DNA of 64,000 nucleotides, taken from NCBI RefSeq assembly GCF_000219605.1, contig NC_015740.1, positions 682,001 through 746,000 on the forward strand, read 5' to 3'. Under the pieces are notes generated by a model. That model saw only the letters and a program-made list of their open reading frames with translations. It was not told the origin of the DNA and did not search any database. This document shows, piece by piece, positions 11,842 through 20,650 of this stretch. The DNA is from Stutzerimonas stutzeri. Its GTDB lineage: Bacteria; Pseudomonadota; Gammaproteobacteria; Pseudomonadales; Pseudomonadaceae. A program made the position numbers and the translations under genes. Each line of letters starts with the position of its first letter. The stretch's first letter is position 1.

Positions 11842-12410
11842 TCGGTATGGCGCGCGACATGCAGGTGGTCGGCGAGGCCGCCAACGGCCAGCAGTTGCTC
11901 GACCAGCTGCGCCAGGTCAGCTGCGACGTGGTGCTGCTGGACCTTTCCATGCCCGGCGTCAACGGCCTCGAGGCGATCCCACGGATTCGCGCGCTGAGCC
12001 AGCCGCCGGCGGTGCTGGTGCTGTCGATGCACGACGAAGCGCAGATGGCGGCGCGGGCACTGAAGATAGGTGCCGCCGGCTACGCGACCAACGACAGCGA
12101 GCCGGCGCTGCTGTTGACTGCCTTGCGCAAGGTGGCCGGTGGCGGGCGCTACATCGACCCGGCACTGGCCGACCGCATGGTCTTCGAGGTCGGTCTGACC
12201 GATTCGCGGCCGCCCCATGCATTGCTTTCCGAGCGCGAGTACTCGGTGTTCGAACGCCTGGTGCAGGGCGATTCGGTAAACGACATCGCCGGCAAGCTGG
12301 CCCTGAGCAGCAAGACCATCAGCACCCACAAGGCCCGCCTGATGCAGAAGCTGGCCGCGCATTCCGTGGCCGACCTGGTGCGCTATGCCATGGAACACAA
12401 GCTGGTCTGA
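11781..12410 (+). CDS. agtR: NarL/FixJ-family response regulator, AgtR-like
   Basis: 209 residues: a receiver domain with acidic pocket VAEDH, phospho-acceptor Asp54 (LLDLSMPG) and conserved Lys switch region, then a C-terminal LuxR-type helix-turn-helix (LSSKTISTHKARLMQKL). It overlaps the upstream kinase gene by 61 nt, so the pair is translationally coupled. By synteny it corresponds to P. aeruginosa AgtR (PA0601), which activates the agt transporter genes and has also been connected to sensing of peptidoglycan sugars. A palindrome 12432-12449 just downstream is a candidate binding site. Confidence 0.88.
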   Translation: MVRVMVAEDHTIVREGIKQLIGMARDMQVVGEAANGQQLLDQLRQVSCDVVLLDLSMPGVNGLEAIPRIRALSQPPAVLVLSMHDEAQMAARALKIGAAGYATNDSEPALLLTALRKVAGGGRYIDPALADRMVFEVGLTDSRPPHALLSEREYSVFERLVQGDSVNDIAGKLALSSKTISTHKARLMQKLAAHSVADLVRYAMEHKLV

Positions 12411-12431
12411 GCTCCCGCCCGCCGACCCGTC

Positions 12432-12449
12432 TGTAGGGCGTTCCCTACA
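12432..12449. promoter_or_regulatory. palindrome upstream of agtA, candidate operator
   Basis: Perfect 7-bp inverted repeat TGTAGGG and CCCTACA with a 4-nt spacer (CGTT), 110 nt before the agtA start codon and 22 nt after the agtR stop. The size and TAGGG/CCCTA half-sites suit a dimeric LuxR-type response regulator. AgtR is the obvious candidate, but this is inference. Confidence 0.45.
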
Positions 12450-12558
12450 CGCGACTCTCCTGCACGCCTAGGGCAATCGCTCCGCTGCACCGATTTTTCC
12501 GCCGCCGCTGCGCTTCTACGCTGTGGCCACGGTTCAACGGTTAGGCAGGTGCAGCAGC

Positions 12559-13668
12559 ATGGTCGAGTCAACGACGAACGATATCCTGGTGAGCTTTCGC
12601 GGCGTCCAGAAGAGTTATGACGGCGAGTCGCTGATCGTCAGGGATCTGAACCTGGACATCCGCCGCGGCGAATTCCTCACCCTGCTCGGGCCGTCCGGCT
12701 CGGGCAAGACCACCAGCCTGATGATGCTGGCCGGTTTCGAGACGCCCACCGCGGGGGAGATTCTCCTCAATGGCCGGGCGATCAACAACGTGCCGCCGCA
12801 CAAGCGCGACATGGGCATGGTGTTTCAGAACTACGCGCTGTTCCCGCACATGACCGTGTCGGAAAACCTGGCGTTTCCGCTCAGCGTGCGCGGCATGGCC
12901 AAGCCGGACATCAAGGAGCGGGTCAAGCGCGCGCTGGCGATGGTCCAGCTGGAGGGCTTTCGCAACCGCTATCCGGCGCAGCTTTCCGGTGGCCAGCAGC
13001 AGCGCGTGGCGCTCGCCCGCGCGCTGGTGTTCGAGCCGCAGCTAGTGCTGATGGACGAACCGCTGGGCGCGCTGGACAAGCAGCTGCGCGAGCAGATGCA
13101 GATGGAGATCAAGCACCTGCACGAGCGCCTCGGCGTCACCGTGGTGTACGTCACCCACGACCAGGGTGAGGCGCTGACCATGTCCGATCGGGTGGCGGTG
13201 TTCCATCAGGGCCAGATCCAGCAGATCGAAGACCCGCGCACCCTGTACGAAAAGCCGTTGAACACCTTCGTCGCCAACTTTCTCGGCGAAAACAACCGGC
13301 TGCCGGCGCACCTGCTGGAGCGGCGTGGCGAGAGCTGCACGGTCAAGCTCGGCCGCGGCGAAACCGTCGAGGCGCTGGCGGTCAATGTCGGTGCGACGGG
13401 GTCGCCGGTCAGCCTGTCGATCCGTCCGGAGCGGGTGCTGCTCAACGGTGCCAGTGCCAGCTGCCCGAACCGCTTCACCGGGCGCGTTGCCGAGTTCATC
13501 TACCTGGGCGACCACATCCGCATCCGTCTCGAGGTCTGCGGCGTCAGCGATTTCTTCGTCAAGCAGCCGATCGCCGAGTTCGACCAAGCCCTGCGCGTGG
13601 GCGACGTGGTGCCGATCGGCTGGCACGTCGAGCACGTCCGCGCGCTCGACCCGCTGCAGGCGGCCTGA
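12559..13668 (+). CDS. agtA: ABC importer ATPase for GABA/aminovalerate (PotA-type)
   Basis: 369 residues. An ABC domain has Walker A GPSGSGKT (44-51), the Q-loop at VFQNYALF, signature LSGGQ (142-146) and Walker B LVLMDEP (162-168). A TOBE-type regulatory domain follows, with the SIRPERV motif. This is the polyamine/amine importer class (PotA/PotG). Adjacent agtSR and the downstream gabDT pair point to 4-aminobutyrate or 5-aminovalerate as substrate. The start at 12559 has AGGT upstream; longer readings add a non-homologous extension. First gene of agtA-agtB-agtC-agtD; symbol by synteny with P. aeruginosa PA0603. Confidence 0.85.
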   Translation: MVESTTNDILVSFRGVQKSYDGESLIVRDLNLDIRRGEFLTLLGPSGSGKTTSLMMLAGFETPTAGEILLNGRAINNVPPHKRDMGMVFQNYALFPHMTVSENLAFPLSVRGMAKPDIKERVKRALAMVQLEGFRNRYPAQLSGGQQQRVALARALVFEPQLVLMDEPLGALDKQLREQMQMEIKHLHERLGVTVVYVTHDQGEALTMSDRVAVFHQGQIQQIEDPRTLYEKPLNTFVANFLGENNRLPAHLLERRGESCTVKLGRGETVEALAVNVGATGSPVSLSIRPERVLLNGASASCPNRFTGRVAEFIYLGDHIRIRLEVCGVSDFFVKQPIAEFDQALRVGDVVPIGWHVEHVRALDPLQAA

Positions 13669-13716
13669 GCCAAGCCCGCAGCAACCCCAAACAACTGCAT
13701 CAAGGAGCGAACTGTC

Positions 13717-14748
13717 ATGAGCAACTACCTGAAACTGTCCGCGCTGGCGCTCGGGCTCGTCTGTGCCGGGCAAGCGGCTGCCGAGAACCTCACTGCGGTG
13801 AGCTTCGGCGGCGCCAACAAGCAGGCCCAGGTGAAGGCCTTCTATCAGCCGTGGGAAGCCGCCGGTCACGGCCGCATCGTCGCCGGCGAATACAACGGCG
13901 AAATGGCCAAGGTCAAGGCGATGGTCGACACCAACAGTGTGTCGTGGAACCTGGTGGAGGTGGAGTCGCCGGAGCTGGCGCGCGGTTGTGACGAGGGGCT
14001 GTTCGAGGAGCTTGATCCGGGCTTCGTCGGCAATCCGGGCGATTTCGTCAAGGGTGCGATACAGCCCTGCGGCGTGGGCTTCTTCGTCTGGTCGACGGTA
14101 CTCGCCTATAACGCCGACAAGCTCAAGAACGCGCCGTCCGGCTGGGCGGATTTCTGGGATACCGAGAAATTCCCCGGCAAGCGCGGCCTGCGCAAGGGTG
14201 CCAAGTACACCCTGGAATTTGCGCTGATGGCCGATGGTGTGCCGGCCAAGGAGGTCTATCAGGTGCTGGCCACCAAGGACGGCCAGAACCGCGCCTTCAG
14301 GAAGCTCGATCAGCTCAAACCGCATATCCAGTGGTGGGAAGCCGGCGCGCAGCCGCCGCAGTTCCTCGCCTCCGGCGACGTGGTGATGAGCAGCGCCTAC
14401 AACGGCCGCATCGCTGCCGTGCAGAACGAGAGCAACCTGCAGATCGTCTGGAACGGCGGCATCTACGACTTCGATTCCTGGGCCATCCCCAAGGGTGCCA
14501 AGAGTCAGGAGCAGGCACGCAAGTTCATCGCCTTCACCGTCGAGCCGCAGCAGCAGAAGGCCTATGCCGAGAACATCGCCTATGGCCCGGCGAACACCCA
14601 GGCCGTGTCGTTGCTGGATGAAAAACGCCTGGCGCAGATGCCCACCGCGCCGGAAAACATCGCCGACCAGGTGGCGATGGACGTGACCTTCTGGGCCGAC
14701 TACGGCGAACAGCTTGAACAGCGTTTCAACGCCTGGGCAGCACGCTGA
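13717..14748 (+). CDS. agtB: periplasmic substrate-binding protein of the Agt importer
   Basis: 343 residues with a clear Sec signal peptide cleaved near AGQAAAEN, and a PotD/PotF-type periplasmic binding fold (LTAVSFGGANKQ at the N-terminus; DFWDTEKFPGKRGL and WNGGIYDFDSWAIPKGA later). It should bind the amine substrate and deliver it to AgtC/AgtD. A good AAGGAG box precedes the ATG. It is the second gene of the agt operon. The family alone would suggest polyamines; the two-component and gabDT context favours GABA or aminovalerate. Confidence 0.86.
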   Translation: MSNYLKLSALALGLVCAGQAAAENLTAVSFGGANKQAQVKAFYQPWEAAGHGRIVAGEYNGEMAKVKAMVDTNSVSWNLVEVESPELARGCDEGLFEELDPGFVGNPGDFVKGAIQPCGVGFFVWSTVLAYNADKLKNAPSGWADFWDTEKFPGKRGLRKGAKYTLEFALMADGVPAKEVYQVLATKDGQNRAFRKLDQLKPHIQWWEAGAQPPQFLASGDVVMSSAYNGRIAAVQNESNLQIVWNGGIYDFDSWAIPKGAKSQEQARKFIAFTVEPQQQKAYAENIAYGPANTQAVSLLDEKRLAQMPTAPENIADQVAMDVTFWADYGEQLEQRFNAWAAR

Positions 14749-14811
14749 CCCTGGAGCCCCGCCGCACTGGCGGGGCCGGTCCCAGCCATCGGAACGAATC
14801 GCGGAGTCTTC

Positions 14812-16065
14812 ATGGCCACAGCAATATCCCTGCCGGCGAACCAGATCGCCGAGCCCAATCTGAAACAGCGACTGGCACGGGCCGAACGGGTGAACAAGCT
14901 CAAGTCGCAGGCGCTGATCCTGCCGCTGCTGCTGTTCGTGCTGCTGACCTTCCTGGTTCCCATCGCCTCGCTGCTCTGGCGCAGCGTCGAGAATCCGGAG
15001 GTGGTGAACACGTTGCCACGCACGCTGGAGGCGCTGGCCGCATGGGATGGTCGCGGACTGCCGGCGGAACCCGCCTACCAGGCGTTGGCCGAGGACCTCT
15101 ATCAGGCGCGTCGCGAGCAAACCCTGGGCGATCTGTCCAAGCGGCTGAACATGGAGCTGGCCGGCTACCGCAGCCTGCTGACCAAGACCGCGCGAGCGCT
15201 GCCGTTCCGCGAGACGCCCGCGTCGTATCAGGAGGCGCTGGAGGCGCTCGACGAGCGCTGGGGCGATCCGGCGTTCTGGCAGATCATCCAGCGTAACGAC
15301 AGTGCGGTGACCGGTTATTACCTGCTGGCGGCGCTGGATCACCGCATCGACGAGCTGGGTGAGCTGGCCAAGGTCTCGCCGGATCAGGCGGTGTACCTGG
15401 ACATCTTTGCCCGCACGTTCTGGATGGGCCTGGTGATCACGGTGGTCTGCCTGCTGCTGGCCTATCCGCTGGCCTATCTGCTGGCCAACCTGCCGGCGCG
15501 GCAGAGCAACCTGCTGATGATCCTGGTGCTGCTGCCGTTCTGGACCTCGATCCTGGTGCGCGTCGCCGCATGGATCGTGCTGCTGCAGTCGGGCGGGCTG
15601 ATCAACGGTGCGCTGCTCAAGATGGGCCTGATTGACGAGCCGCTGCAGCTGGTGTTCAACCGCACCGGTGTGTACATCGCCATGGTGCACATTCTGCTGC
15701 CGTTCATGATCCTGCCGATCTACAGCGTGATGAAGAACATCTCGCCGAGCTACATGCGTGCGGCGGTCTCGCTGGGCTGTCATCCGTTCGCCAGCTTCTG
15801 GCGGGTGTACTTCCCGCAGACGTTGGCCGGGGTCGGTGCCGGCAGCCTGCTGGTGTTCATCATCGCCATCGGCTACTACATCACCCCGGCGCTGCTCGGC
15901 AGCCCGAACGACCAGATGGTCAGCTATTTCGTCGCCTTCTATACCAACACCACCATCAACTGGGGCATGGCCACGGCGCTGGGCGGCCTGCTGCTGCTCG
16001 CCACCATGCTGCTGTACGTCATCTACAGCTGGCTGGTCGGTGCCAGCCGTCTGCGGCTGGGTTGA
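14812..16065 (+). CDS. agtC: ABC importer permease with long periplasmic insert (PotB-type)
   Basis: 417 residues, much longer than E. coli PotB (about 275). After a first membrane span (ILPLLLFVLLTFLVPIASLL) comes a hydrophilic helical stretch of about 130 residues (about 65-195), presumably periplasmic, before the remaining spans. The EAA-type cytoplasmic loop that docks the ATPase is visible at MRAAVSLGCHPFASFWRVYF. This long form is known in several Pseudomonas polyamine-type permeases. Pairs with AgtD. Confidence 0.85.
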   Translation: MATAISLPANQIAEPNLKQRLARAERVNKLKSQALILPLLLFVLLTFLVPIASLLWRSVENPEVVNTLPRTLEALAAWDGRGLPAEPAYQALAEDLYQARREQTLGDLSKRLNMELAGYRSLLTKTARALPFRETPASYQEALEALDERWGDPAFWQIIQRNDSAVTGYYLLAALDHRIDELGELAKVSPDQAVYLDIFARTFWMGLVITVVCLLLAYPLAYLLANLPARQSNLLMILVLLPFWTSILVRVAAWIVLLQSGGLINGALLKMGLIDEPLQLVFNRTGVYIAMVHILLPFMILPIYSVMKNISPSYMRAAVSLGCHPFASFWRVYFPQTLAGVGAGSLLVFIIAIGYYITPALLGSPNDQMVSYFVAFYTNTTINWGMATALGGLLLLATMLLYVIYSWLVGASRLRLG

Positions 16066-16128
16066 GATGGGCCACGTCGCGGCGCGGCCGCCTTTTCAGA
16101 GTCTTCATGCCGGGCAGGAGAACCGTTC

Positions 16129-16956
16129 ATGCTGAGCCCCTACATGTCGCCCGTTGAGCGGGCCTGGTACTACGCTCTGCGCATCCTCTGCGCGCTGGTG
16201 CTGCTGTTTCTGATCGTGCCGGTGCTGGTCATCGTGCCGCTGTCGTTCAACTCCGGTTCGTTCCTGGTCTATCCGCTGCAGGGGTTCTCGTTGCGCTGGT
16301 ACGAGGCGCTGTTCACCTCGGCGGACTGGATGCGCTCGCTGAAGAACAGTCTGCTCATCGCCCCGGCTGCGACCTTGCTCGCCGTGGTCCTTGGCACCCT
16401 GGCGGCGGTCGGCCTGACCCGCGCGGAGTTCCGCGGCAAGGCGCTGCTGATGACGGTGCTGATCTCGCCGATGGTGGTGCCGGTGGTGATCATCGGTGTC
16501 GCCAGCTACCTGTTCTTCGCCCCGCTGGGCATGGGCAACAGCTACCTGTCGCTGATCCTGGTGCACGCGGTGCTCGGCGTGCCCTTCGTGATCATCACGG
16601 TGTCGGCGACGCTGCAGGGCTTCAACTACAACCTGGTGCGCGCCGCGGCCAGCCTTGGCGCCTCGCCGCTGACCGCGTTCTTCCGGGTAACCCTGCCGCT
16701 GATCGCACCGGGGGTTATTTCCGGCGCGCTGTTCGCCTTCGCCACCTCGTTCGATGAAGTGGTGGTGACGCTGTTCCTCGCCGGCCCCGAGCAGATCACC
16801 CTGCCACGGCAGATGTTCAGCGGCATCCGCGAGAACCTCAGCCCGACCATCGCCGCCGCGGCGACGTTGCTGATCGGCTTCTCCATCGCCCTGCTGCTGA
16901 CCCTGGAGTGGCTGCGAGGCCGCGCCGAGAAGCTGCGCACCCAACAACCTGCCTGA
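16129..16956 (+). CDS. agtD: ABC importer permease (PotC-type)
   Basis: 275 residues, the normal length for PotC-type permeases, with six predicted spans starting at ILCALVLLFLIVPVLVIVPL. The EAA loop is at VRAAASLGASPLTAFFRVTL. It forms the transmembrane pore with AgtC. The gene ends 12 nt before gabD, so uptake and catabolism genes are probably co-transcribed. Confidence 0.87.
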   Translation: MLSPYMSPVERAWYYALRILCALVLLFLIVPVLVIVPLSFNSGSFLVYPLQGFSLRWYEALFTSADWMRSLKNSLLIAPAATLLAVVLGTLAAVGLTRAEFRGKALLMTVLISPMVVPVVIIGVASYLFFAPLGMGNSYLSLILVHAVLGVPFVIITVSATLQGFNYNLVRAAASLGASPLTAFFRVTLPLIAPGVISGALFAFATSFDEVVVTLFLAGPEQITLPRQMFSGIRENLSPTIAAAATLLIGFSIALLLTLEWLRGRAEKLRTQQPA

Positions 16957-16968
16957 CGGAATACGCAC

Positions 16969-18435
16969 ATGACTCTGCAACTTGGGCAACCCGATCTGTT
17001 GCGCCAAACGGCCTATCTCAACGGTGAATGGCGCGAGGCCGACAGTGGCGCGCGCACCGAGATCTTCAACCCGGCCACCGGCGAGCTGATCGGCGCCGTG
17101 CCGAACATGGGCCGCGGTGAAACCCGCCGCGCCATCGAAGCCGCGCAGGCAGCCCAGCCGGCCTGGCGCGCGCTGACCGCGAAGGAGCGCGCTGCGCGCC
17201 TGCGGCGCTGGTACGAACTGATGCTGGAGAATCAGGAAGACCTGGCGCGGATCATGACCGCCGAACAGGGCAAGCCGCTGGCCGAGGCGCGGGGTGAGGT
17301 GGCCTACGCCGCATCCTTCCTCGAATGGTTCGCCGAGGAAGGCAAGCGCCTGTACGGCGACGTGATCCCGGCCCACGCGGGCGACAAGCGCATCCTGGTG
17401 CAGAAGGAGCCGGTCGGTGTCACCGCGGCAATCACGCCGTGGAATTTCCCCAGCGCGATGATCACCCGCAAGGCCGGCCCGGCCCTCGCCGCGGGCTGTG
17501 CCATGGTGCTCAAGCCGGCACCGCAGACACCATTCTCGGCGCTGGCACTGGCCGCACTGGCCGAGCGTGCGGGCATCCCGGCGGGGCTGTTCAGCGTGAT
17601 CACCGCCGATGCCGCCACGTCCCGCGAAGTGGGCGCCGAGCTCTGTGAACACCCGGTGGTGCGCAAGCTCTCGTTCACCGGCTCGACGGCGGTGGGCATC
17701 AAGCTGATGCAGCAGTGCGCGCCGACGCTCAAGAAGCTCTCGCTGGAGCTGGGCGGCAACGCACCCTTTATCGTCTTCGACGACGCCGATCTGGACGCGG
17801 CGGTCGAGGGCGCGATGATCTCCAAGTACCGCAACGCCGGGCAGACCTGCGTATGTGCCAATCGCATCTACGTGCAGGACGGCATCTACGACGCCTTCGT
17901 CGACAAATTCTCCGCGGCGGTCGCGCGGCTGAAGGTCGGCAACGGAGCGGAGGAGGGCGTGACCACCGGTCCGCTGATCGACGCCGCAGCCGTGGCCAAG
18001 GTTCAGCGCCATCTGCAGGACGCCCTCGCCAAGGGTGCCACCCTGCTGGCCGGTGGCAAACCCCATGCCTTGGGTGGCAACTTCTTCGAGCCGACGCTGG
18101 TGGGCGGCGTCACTGCCGAGATGGCCGTGGCGCGCGAGGAAACCTTCGGCCCGCTGGCGCCGCTGTTCCGCTTCCGCGATGAAGCCGAGGTGATCCGCCA
18201 GGCCAACGACACCGAATTCGGCCTTGCCGCCTATTTCTACGCCCGCGACCTGAGCCGCGTGTTCCGCGTCGCCGAGGCGCTGGAGTACGGCATGGTGGGC
18301 ATCAACACCGGGGTGATCTCCACCGAGGTGGCGCCGTTCGGTGGCATGAAGACATCGGGCCTCGGACGTGAAGGCTCGAAGTACGGCCTGGATGAATACG
18401 TGGAAATCAAATACCTGTGCCTGGGCGGCATCTGA
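16969..18435 (+). CDS. gabD: NAD(P)-dependent succinate-semialdehyde dehydrogenase GabD
   Basis: GabD oxidises succinate semialdehyde (or glutarate semialdehyde in aminovalerate breakdown) to the dicarboxylate. The 488 residues show the aldehyde dehydrogenase landmarks: cofactor segment TPWNFPSAMI, GSTAVG, catalytic Glu260 (LELGGNAPF) and nucleophile Cys294 (NAGQTCVCANR). The TCVCAN double cysteine is characteristic of GabD/DavD. It sits 12 nt after agtD and is followed by gabT after a 157-nt gap with a small palindrome. Substrate range (C4 versus C5) cannot be decided from sequence. Confidence 0.92.
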   Translation: MTLQLGQPDLLRQTAYLNGEWREADSGARTEIFNPATGELIGAVPNMGRGETRRAIEAAQAAQPAWRALTAKERAARLRRWYELMLENQEDLARIMTAEQGKPLAEARGEVAYAASFLEWFAEEGKRLYGDVIPAHAGDKRILVQKEPVGVTAAITPWNFPSAMITRKAGPALAAGCAMVLKPAPQTPFSALALAALAERAGIPAGLFSVITADAATSREVGAELCEHPVVRKLSFTGSTAVGIKLMQQCAPTLKKLSLELGGNAPFIVFDDADLDAAVEGAMISKYRNAGQTCVCANRIYVQDGIYDAFVDKFSAAVARLKVGNGAEEGVTTGPLIDAAAVAKVQRHLQDALAKGATLLAGGKPHALGGNFFEPTLVGGVTAEMAVAREETFGPLAPLFRFRDEAEVIRQANDTEFGLAAYFYARDLSRVFRVAEALEYGMVGINTGVISTEVAPFGGMKTSGLGREGSKYGLDEYVEIKYLCLGGI

Positions 18436-18454
18436 CCAAGCGGCTCAAATCAGG

Positions 18455-18472
18455 CGTGCAAAATAATGCACG
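18455..18472. promoter_or_regulatory. small palindrome in gabD-gabT gap
   Basis: Perfect 6-bp inverted repeat CGTGCA/TGCACG around the AT-only spacer AAATAA, 120 nt before the gabT start. It could be an operator or an unremarkable hairpin; the binding factor is unknown. Confidence 0.3.
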
Positions 18473-18592
18473 GAGTTTTACTGTAATCCGAACGCTCTGG
18501 ATGGTGCGGCAGTCGATCATCGTATGCTGCCGCGCCCGCTTCCTGGCGTTCTTTCCGACCCGTGCCGACGATGAGCGGCTACCGAGGAGCTT

Positions 18593-19873
18593 ATGAGCAA
18601 GACCAACGAATCCCTGATGCAACGCCGTGTCGCCGCTGTTCCCCGTGGCGTCGGCCAGATCCACCCGATCTTTGCCGACCACGCGAAGAACAGCAGCGTG
18701 GTGGATGTGGAGGGCCGCGAGTTCATCGATTTCGCCGGCGGCATCGCCGTGCTGAATACCGGCCACCTGCACCCGAAGATCGTCAAGGCGGTGGAAGACC
18801 AGCTGCACAAGCTCACCCACACCTGCTTCCAGGTGTTGGCCTACGAGCCGTACGTCGAGCTGTGCGAGAAGATCAACGCGCGGGTACCGGGTGATTTCGC
18901 CAAGAAGACTCTGCTGGTCACCACCGGCTCCGAGGCCGTGGAGAACGCGGTGAAGATCGCCCGCGCCGCCACCGGCCGTGCCGGCGTGATTGCCTTCACC
19001 GGCGCCTTTCACGGCCGCACCATGATGACCCTCGGTCTGACCGGCAAGGTCGCCCCGTACTCCGCCGGCATGGGCCTGATGCCCGGCGGGATCTTCCGTG
19101 CGCAGTATCCCTGCGCGATCCATGGTGTCAGCGTCGATGACTCGATCGCGAGCATCGAGCGCATCTTCAAGAACGACGCCGAGCCGCGCGACATCGCCGC
19201 GATCATCGTCGAACCGGTGCAGGGCGAGGGCGGCTTCAATGTCGCGCCGAAGGATTTCATGGCCCGCCTGCGCGCGCTCTGCGACGAGCACGGCATCCTG
19301 CTGATCGCCGACGAGGTGCAGACCGGCGCCGGACGCACCGGCACCTTCTTCGCCATGGAGCAGATGGGCGTGGTTGCCGACCTGACCACCTTCGCCAAAT
19401 CCGTCGGTGGTGGTTTCCCGATTGCTGGTGTCTGTGGCAAGGCCGAGATCATGGATGCCATCGCGCCCGGCGGGCTGGGCGGCACCTATGCCGGCAACCC
19501 GCTGTCCTGCGCGGCGGCGCTGGCGGTCATGGAAATCTTCGAGGAGGAGCATTTGCTCGACCGCTGCAAGGCGGTGGCGGAGAAGCTCACCGCCGGCCTC
19601 AAGGCGATCCAGGCCAAGCACAAGGAGATCGGCGAGGTGCGCGGCCTCGGCGCGATGATCGCCATCGAGCTGTTCGAGGATGGCGACCTGGCGCGACCGG
19701 CCGCGGCGCTGACGTCGCAGATCGTCGCCCGGGCGCGGGAGAAGGGCTTGATCCTGCTGTCCTGCGGTACCTACTACAACGTGCTGCGCGTGCTGGTGCC
19801 GCTGACCGTCGAGGACGAGCTGCTCGAGCGCGGCCTGGCCATCCTCGGCGAGTGTTTCGACGAGCTGACCTGA
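18593..19873 (+). CDS. gabT: 4-aminobutyrate (5-aminovalerate) aminotransferase GabT
   Basis: A class III PLP-dependent aminotransferase, 426 residues, that moves the amino group of GABA (or 5-aminovalerate) to 2-oxoglutarate. Motifs: TTGSEAVENAVKIAR (phosphate-binding), FHGRTMM, IADEVQTGAGRTG with the PLP-contacting Asp, and the Schiff-base Lys at residue 269 (TTFAKSVGGGF). Preceded by GAGGAG. The product feeds GabD upstream. In P. aeruginosa PAO1 gabDT lies at a separate locus (PA0265-PA0266 as I recall), so placement beside agt genes is a local arrangement. Confidence 0.93.
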   Translation: MSKTNESLMQRRVAAVPRGVGQIHPIFADHAKNSSVVDVEGREFIDFAGGIAVLNTGHLHPKIVKAVEDQLHKLTHTCFQVLAYEPYVELCEKINARVPGDFAKKTLLVTTGSEAVENAVKIARAATGRAGVIAFTGAFHGRTMMTLGLTGKVAPYSAGMGLMPGGIFRAQYPCAIHGVSVDDSIASIERIFKNDAEPRDIAAIIVEPVQGEGGFNVAPKDFMARLRALCDEHGILLIADEVQTGAGRTGTFFAMEQMGVVADLTTFAKSVGGGFPIAGVCGKAEIMDAIAPGGLGGTYAGNPLSCAAALAVMEIFEEEHLLDRCKAVAEKLTAGLKAIQAKHKEIGEVRGLGAMIAIELFEDGDLARPAAALTSQIVARAREKGLILLSCGTYYNVLRVLVPLTVEDELLERGLAILGECFDELT

Positions 19874-19929
19874 TCCGACCTGGCGCGCCGGCATTCGTGG
19901 CGGATGTCAGGCGCGCCGCAACCCTGACC

Positions 19930-19970
19930 CCTCGGGTACAATGCGCGGCATCTTGCCGTGCTACCCGAGG
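19930..19970. promoter_or_regulatory. 9-bp inverted repeat before rpe
   Basis: CCTCGGGTA (19930-19938) and TACCCGAGG (19962-19970) form a perfect inverted repeat with a 23-nt gap, ending 5 nt before the rpe ATG. A -10-like TACAAT (19937-19942) overlaps the left arm, but no good -35 is present. It may be an operator or an mRNA hairpin at the ribosome binding site. Confidence 0.3.
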
Positions 19971-19975
19971 TCGTC

Positions 19976-20650
19976 ATGCAGCCGTTCGCCATCGCCCCTT
20001 CGATTCTTTCCGCCAATTTCGCCCGCCTGGGCGAGGAAGTGGACAACGTGCTGGCCGCCGGCGCCGACATCGTCCATTTCGACGTGATGGACAACCACTA
20101 CGTGCCCAACCTGACCATCGGCCCGATGGTCTGCTCGGCGCTGCGCAAGCATGGCGTCACCGCGCCCATCGACGTGCACCTGATGGTCAAGCCGGTGGAT
20201 CGCATGATCGGCGACTTCCTCGAGGCCGGCGCTACTTACATCACCTTCCACCCGGAAGCCTCGGAGCACATCGACCGTTCGCTGCAGCTGATCAAGGACG
20301 GCGGCGCCAAGGCCGGTCTGGTGTTCAATCCGGCAACGCCGTTAGACGTGCTCAAGTACGTCATGGACAAGGTCGACATGGTCCTGCTGATGAGCGTCAA
20401 CCCTGGCTTCGGCGGGCAGAAGTTCATTCCCGGCACGCTGGACAAGCTGCGCGAGGCGCGCGCCCTGATCGACGCCAGCGGCCGCGAGATTCGCCTGGAG
20501 ATCGATGGCGGCGTCAATCCGAAGAACATCCGCGAGATCGCCGCAGCAGGCGCGGACACCTTCGTCGCCGGCTCGGCCATCTTCAACCAACCGGACTACA
20601 AGGCGGTGATCGACCAGATGCGCGCCGAGCTGGCGCTGGCCCGCCCATGA
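19976..20650 (+). CDS. rpe: ribulose-phosphate 3-epimerase
   Basis: Interconverts ribulose 5-phosphate and xylulose 5-phosphate in the pentose phosphate pathway. The 224-residue TIM barrel shows APSILSANF at the N-terminus, the metal-binding [12 protein letters not shown] and VDVHLM-like (IDVHLMV) segments, and [10 protein letters not shown] and DGGV near the C-terminus. The ATG at 19976 is chosen over an in-frame GTG at 19958 because the family begins MQPF-IAPSIL. It overlaps gph by 4 nt, as in many proteobacteria. Confidence 0.96.
   Translation: MQPFAIAPSILSANFARLGEEVDNVLAAGADIVHFDVMDNHYVPNLTIGPMVCSALRKHGVTAPIDVHLMVKPVDRMIGDFLEAGATYITFHPEASEHIDRSLQLIKDGGAKAGLVFNPATPLDVLKYVMDKVDMVLLMSVNPGFGGQKFIPGTLDKLREARALIDASGREIRLEIDGGVNPKNIREIAAAGADTFVAGSAIFNQPDYKAVIDQMRAELALARP

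Noticed and set aside
13042..15783. Very long open frame of 913 codons on the minus strand
   Set aside because: It lies antisense to agtA, agtB and agtC, which have clear domains; the frame is open only because of high-GC codon use, and its translation is His/Gln/Arg-rich and unlike any protein family.
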